A DNA stretch of 16,592 nucleotides from JBEKVE01 sp049514335 (GTDB lineage Bacteria > Actinomycetota > Acidimicrobiia > Acidimicrobiales > UBA8190): NCBI GenBank assembly GCA_049514335.1, contig JBEKVE010000064.1:1-16592 (forward strand), written 5' to 3'. Position numbers and translations under genes: made by a program. Shown piece by piece: positions 13,210 through 16,592 of the stretch. The notes below the pieces were generated by a model. It was not told where the DNA came from. It saw nothing but the letters and a program-made list of their open reading frames with translations, and did not search any database. Position 1 is the stretch's first letter. Every line of letters begins with the position of its first letter.

Positions 13210-14147
13210 CCCAGGTGTACCCGCACGAGCCGGTCATGGTCGACGAAGTGGTGGCGTTGTTCGCCCCGGTTCCTCCCGGTGTCGTGGTGGATGCCACCGC
13301 CGGCGCCGGGGGGCACGCCGCTGCGGTCCTCGATGCCCACCCCCACCTGCGCGTGCTGTGCCTCGATCGCGACGCGCAGGCCGTCGCCACGACGTCGGCG
13401 CGTCTGTCGCCCTACGGGGACCGGGCCGTCGTGCGCCATGCCCGCTTCGACCGCCTCCAGGACGCGGCGGCGTCGGTGGGTGTCGGACCGGGGTCGGCGA
13501 GCGGCGTGCTGTTCGACCTGGGCGTGAGCTCACCGCAGCTCGATCAGGGGGAGCGGGGGTTCTCCTACCGCCTCGAGGCCCCCCTCGACATGCGTATGGA
13601 CCGGGACCAGTCGCTGACCGCCGCCGAGCTCGTCAACTCCATGACCGAGACCGACATGACCCGTCTGTTCGCCGACAACGGCGAGGGCAGGTTCGCTCGC
13701 CGCATCGCCCGCGCCATCATCCGTGCCCGGCCGCTGCGTACCACCACCGAGCTGGCCGAGGTGGTGCGAAACGCCATCCCGGCCGCGGCGCGCCGTCACG
13801 GCGGGCACCCGGCGCGACGGGTCTTCCAGGCACTGCGGGTGGCCGTGAACGAGGAGTTGGACGTGCTCAGCCGCGCCCTCCCCGACGCCATCGACCTGCT
13901 CGCTGCGGGCGGGCGCTGCGTCTCGCTGGCGTACCACTCCGGTGAGGACCGCCTCGTCAAGGCGGCGTTCGCGACGGCCGTCACCGGGGGCTGCACCTGC
14001 CCCCCGGGCCTGCCGTGCGGGTGCGGCGCGGTGTCCCTCGGTCATCTGGTGTTCCGCGGCGCGCACCGGCCGGGGGAGGCCGAGGTGGCGGGCAACCGCC
14101 GCGCCGAGAGCGCCCGCCTGCGCGCCTTCGAGCGAGAGGCGGCCTGA
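13206..14147 (+). CDS. rsmH: 16S rRNA (cytosine1402-N4)-methyltransferase RsmH
   Basis: 313 residues. Uses SAM to methylate C1402 in the 16S decoding centre; formerly MraW. Family blocks in order: HEPVMVDEVV, the SAM-binding VDATAGAGGH (D29), CLDRD, FDLGVSSPQLD, ERGFSYRLEAPLDMRMD, VFQALRVAVNEEL, AYHSGEDRLVK, a Cys cluster (CTCPPGLPCGCG) and NRRAESARLRAFE. ATG 13206 has GAGGGG six bases upstream and gives the family start (PQVYPHEPV). An in-frame ATG at 13098 would add 36 unconserved residues and lacks a good ribosome site. Its stop overlaps the next ATG by one base (TGATG). The start region may be folded into RNA structure. Confidence 0.96.
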   Translation: MPQVYPHEPVMVDEVVALFAPVPPGVVVDATAGAGGHAAAVLDAHPHLRVLCLDRDAQAVATTSARLSPYGDRAVVRHARFDRLQDAAASVGVGPGSASGVLFDLGVSSPQLDQGERGFSYRLEAPLDMRMDRDQSLTAAELVNSMTETDMTRLFADNGEGRFARRIARAIIRARPLRTTTELAEVVRNAIPAAARRHGGHPARRVFQALRVAVNEELDVLSRALPDAIDLLAAGGRCVSLAYHSGEDRLVKAAFATAVTGGCTCPPGLPCGCGAVSLGHLVFRGAHRPGEAEVAGNRRAESARLRAFEREAA

Positions 14148-14623
14148 TGCCGGCCGTCGCTGCTCCCGAGCTGACCCGGCGTCCCGCCTCGACGGAGCCG
14201 ATGTCGACGCCGGCGCCGTCCCGGGCCCCGGCGACGCCCCGTCCTGCTGCGGGCCGTCCCCGGGGCGGGACCCTGCCCCTTCGGGCCATCGCCGTGGGTG
14301 CCACCCTCATCGTGGCGAGCCTGTTGGCGGTGGTGGGGGCCGACGCCTATCTCACCCAGGGCCAGGTCCGGCTCACCCAGCTCCAGCAGCAGCTGACCTC
14401 GGCATCGGGTGCCCACCGCGACCTCGAGGCGCAAGTGGCGCGACTGGTGAGCCCCAACACGGTCATCTCCCAGGCCGAGCACGACGGGCTCAGCGCGCCG
14501 AGCAGCGTGACCGACATTCCCGAGGTCACGGTGCCCCCACCCACGACGCAGCCGGCGTCGGGTGGCGTCACCGCCACCACCGCACCCGTCCGCACCTCCA
14601 CCGGGCCCACAACCAGCCGGTGA
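14147..14623 (+). CDS. ftsL: FtsL-like septum protein
   Basis: 158 residues. A Pro/Ala/Arg-rich cytosolic tail (about 1–44), one membrane helix (about 47–68, AIAVGATLIVASLLAVVG), an extracellular Gln/Leu-rich coiled coil (about 69–100, with QVRLTQLQQQL), an SPNTVISQAEHDGL segment and a Thr/Pro-rich tail. This is FtsL/DivIC topology, and the place between rsmH and ftsI is where ftsL sits. FtsL joins FtsB and FtsQ to activate FtsW/FtsI at the septum. The sequence itself is too weakly conserved for identification without context. The start overlaps the rsmH stop; the stop overlaps ftsI in GTGA. Confidence 0.82.
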   Translation: MPAVAAPELTRRPASTEPMSTPAPSRAPATPRPAAGRPRGGTLPLRAIAVGATLIVASLLAVVGADAYLTQGQVRLTQLQQQLTSASGAHRDLEAQVARLVSPNTVISQAEHDGLSAPSSVTDIPEVTVPPPTTQPASGGVTATTAPVRTSTGPTTSR

Positions 14624-16592
14624 GCGGCTCGTCGAAGGACCAGGGGCGAAGCGGCGCGCGCCCCGCCACGGCACGCGCCCGGCGCACGGGCACCACGCCA
14701 CGCACCGGACGCGGCGCGCCGAGCGCCACTGAACCCAAGCGCACGGCGCGGCGTGTGGGCACGGTCCGGCCGGTCGCCAAGAGCGCCGCCCGCACCACGT
14801 CGGCGACGCGCAGGGCGACCTCCACGCGCACCGGCGCCACGAAGGCATCGGCGTCGACGGGCTCGGGCATCTCGCGCAACGGCGTCACGCGGACCGGGGT
14901 GATGCGCACCGGTGTCACGCGCACCGTCCGCACGGCCCGTCCGGTTCGGGTCCGGCGGCCGACGCCTCGGCCCGAGCGCGACGAAGCCATCCTGCGGGTG
15001 ACGAGCTCGACGCGTACCGAGGCACCGGCGCGTCCCGCCGGCCGGCGGGCGCGGGGCTACGAGCGCCGAACCGTTCCGCCATCGTCGCGGCGTCGCAAGG
15101 GGGGTGTGGCCACGGGAGGCGTGTCGCGCCGGCGCGTGCACGTCATGCGGATCGTGGTCGTCCTCGTGTTCGTCCTGCTGGCGCTGCGCCTGGTGGGTGT
15201 GCAGGTGTTCGGGAGTGGCGGCTACTCCGCCATGGGCACCAACGAGGTCACCACCACGGTGCAGGACCCTGCCGTGCGCGGGGGCATCTACGACCGCAAC
15301 GGCGCCGCCCTGGCGCTGTCGGTGCCCCGGTGGACGATCATCGGGGACCCGTTCCTCATCCCGCACCCCGCCCCCACAGCGAGGGCGCTGGCCAAGGTGC
15401 TGGGCGTGCCCGCCACCCGCGTACGCGCCGAGCTCTCCGAGAAGCACACGGGGTTCGTCTACCTGGCCAAGCAGGTGAACGACACGGTGGAGAAGAAGGT
15501 GCTGGCGCTCTTGCTGCCCGGGATCAACGCCGAACCAGCCACCGAGCGCGTCGACCCCGACGGGAACCTGGCGGCACCGTTGCTCGGCCAGGTGGGGGCG
15601 CAGGAGACGGGCCAGTCGGGCCTCGAGTACCAGTACAACTCCCTCCTGGCAGGGCGCAACGGCTCGGCCACGCTCGAGACGTCGCCGACGGGGATACCGC
15701 TGCCGGGCCGCACCCTGCACAGCACCGCCACCGTGGCGGGCAAGGGTCTCGAGCTCACCATCGACGAGCCGCTCCAGTACGTCACCGAGCAGTCGCTACG
15801 CGCCGAGGTGCTGGCCTCGCACGCCAAGAGCGGGATCGCCATCGTCATGAACACCCACACCGGCGAGATCCTGTCGATGGCCAACGTGATCGCCACCACC
15901 GTCCCGGGCAAGGCACCCCCGGCGCCCGCACCGACACCCACGTCGACGACCACACCGGGGGCGACGACCACGACGACCACCGCACCACCGCCCCCGCCCC
16001 CCGTGACCACCCTGCACGAGGCGGCGCAGAACCTGGCGCTCACCCAGGTGTACGAGCCGGGCTCGGTGTTCAAGCTGGTGACCTTCTCGGCCGCGCTCCA
16101 GGACGGCATCATCACCCCGGACGAGGTGTTCACCGTCCCCAACTCGCTCACCATCGACGGCTGGGTCTTCCACGACGCCGAGAGCCATCCCACCGAGCAG
16201 CTCACCGCCACGCAGATCCTGGCGCAGTCGTCGAACATCGGGACCATCGAGATCGCCCGGCAGCTGGGCGAGGGCCGTCTGGCGGCACAGATCGCCACCC
16301 TCGGCTTCGGCCGGCCCTCCGGGCTCGATTTCCCGGCCGAGTCTCCGGGGCTCGTGAAGAGCAACCCGGCCACGTGGCACGTGTCCGACATCGGATCCAC
16401 TCCCATCGGCCAGGACGACGCCGTCACCGCCCAGCAGGTGCTCGACATGGTCAACTCGGTGGCCACGGGGGGCGTCTTCGTGCCGCCGCGCCTGGTCCGG
16501 GCCACGGTGGCGACCGACGGTGCCATCACCGACGTCCGCGCCGCCCCCACCCACCGCGTGCTGTCGCGCGCCGTCACGGCGGAGCTCACGAC
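14620..16592 (+). CDS. ftsI: Septal peptidoglycan transpeptidase FtsI/PBP, 3' truncated
   Basis: About 657 residues are visible; the frame is open to the window edge. Cross-links septal peptidoglycan and is the class B penicillin-binding protein of the divisome. A very basic Arg/Thr/Ala-rich cytosolic tail (1–174) precedes a membrane helix (about 175–198, IVVVLVFVLLALRLVGVQVF). The dimerisation/pedestal domain opens with RGGIYDRNG (220–228). The transpeptidase domain has S482 and K485 (PGSVFK) and SSN (537–539); the KTG motif should lie beyond the window. A Pro/Thr-rich stretch of roughly 35 residues (15898–16012) precedes the active serine. The GTG overlaps the ftsL stop, supporting the long tail. 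GTG 15106 and 15121 are possible shorter starts. Confidence 0.93.
   Translation, partial: MSGSSKDQGRSGARPATARARRTGTTPRTGRGAPSATEPKRTARRVGTVRPVAKSAARTTSATRRATSTRTGATKASASTGSGISRNGVTRTGVMRTGVTRTVRTARPVRVRRPTPRPERDEAILRVTSSTRTEAPARPAGRRARGYERRTVPPSSRRRKGGVATGGVSRRRVHVMRIVVVLVFVLLALRLVGVQVFGSGGYSAMGTNEVTTTVQDPAVRGGIYDRNGAALALSVPRWTIIGDPFLIPHPAPTARALAKVLGVPATRVRAELSEKHTGFVYLAKQVNDTVEKKVLALLLPGINAEPATERVDPDGNLAAPLLGQVGAQETGQSGLEYQYNSLLAGRNGSATLETSPTGIPLPGRTLHSTATVAGKGLELTIDEPLQYVTEQSLRAEVLASHAKSGIAIVMNTHTGEILSMANVIATTVPGKAPPAPAPTPTSTTTPGATTTTTTAPPPPPPVTTLHEAAQNLALTQVYEPGSVFKLVTFSAALQDGIITPDEVFTVPNSLTIDGWVFHDAESHPTEQLTATQILAQSSNIGTIEIARQLGEGRLAAQIATLGFGRPSGLDFPAESPGLVKSNPATWHVSDIGSTPIGQDDAVTAQQVLDMVNSVATGGVFVPPRLVRATVATDGAITDVRAAPTHRVLSRAVTAELT

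Noticed and set aside
15940..15990. ACC/ACG triplet tract as a possible sequencing artefact or frameshift
   Set aside because: The frame stays open on both sides and continues directly into the intact YEPGSVFK active-site motif, so no frameshift is implied.

Overview
The window is very GC-rich, gene-dense chromosomal DNA. The gene order points to an actinobacterium. The set dapF–hflX … lexA–(divergent LysM protein)–nrdR matches the Mycobacterium arrangement (lexA/Rv2720, Rv2719c, nrdR/Rv2718c), and DUF3040–mraZ–rsmH–ftsL–ftsI is a typical actinobacterial start to the division/cell-wall cluster. GTG starts and four-base GTGA stop/start overlaps are frequent. A lineage outside the classical mycobacteria/streptomycetes, such as Acidimicrobiia, is my guess; the E. 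coli-like DapD would fit that, but the sequence alone does not prove it.

Layout. (1) 1–5011, plus strand: a diaminopimelate/lysine operon, dapF (5' truncated), hflX, dapC, dapD and dapE. It supplies meso-diaminopimelate for peptidoglycan and lysine and carries one ribosome-associated GTPase. (2) 4999–5050: a 16-bp tandem repeat covering the dapE stop codon, in the gap to the convergent lexA. (3) 5070–9078: an SOS module. lexA reads left. A probable operon reads right: membrane-anchored LysM protein, nrdR, PIG-L deacetylase, dinB. Four LexA-type boxes lie in the divergent promoter region, two per promoter. (4) 9200–12238: a probable second unit with its own promoter: DUF3040 membrane protein, ROK sugar kinase, a 98-residue protein of unknown function, an HNH nuclease-like protein and a lipoate-ligase-family protein. 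A 44-bp tandem repeat overlies its last stop codon. (5) 12472–16592: the start of the division/cell-wall cluster, with a well-formed promoter inside a 10-bp-phased GTGG array (probable MraZ boxes), then mraZ, rsmH, an FtsL-like protein and ftsI/pbpB, which runs off the end.

The functions fit together. The dap genes make the peptidoglycan cross-linking amino acid, the mraZ cluster makes the septal synthesis machinery, and the SOS module between them probably halts division and brings in a translesion polymerase after DNA damage.

The most interesting unexplained structure is in the 191-bp mraZ–rsmH spacer. A 17-bp stem (one G·U), extended past one mismatch by four more pairs, would bury both the Shine-Dalgarno sequence and the ATG of rsmH. 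Two smaller hairpins lie inside it, giving a possible three-way-junction regulatory RNA. I saw no transposons, prophage, CRISPR array, tRNA or rRNA.
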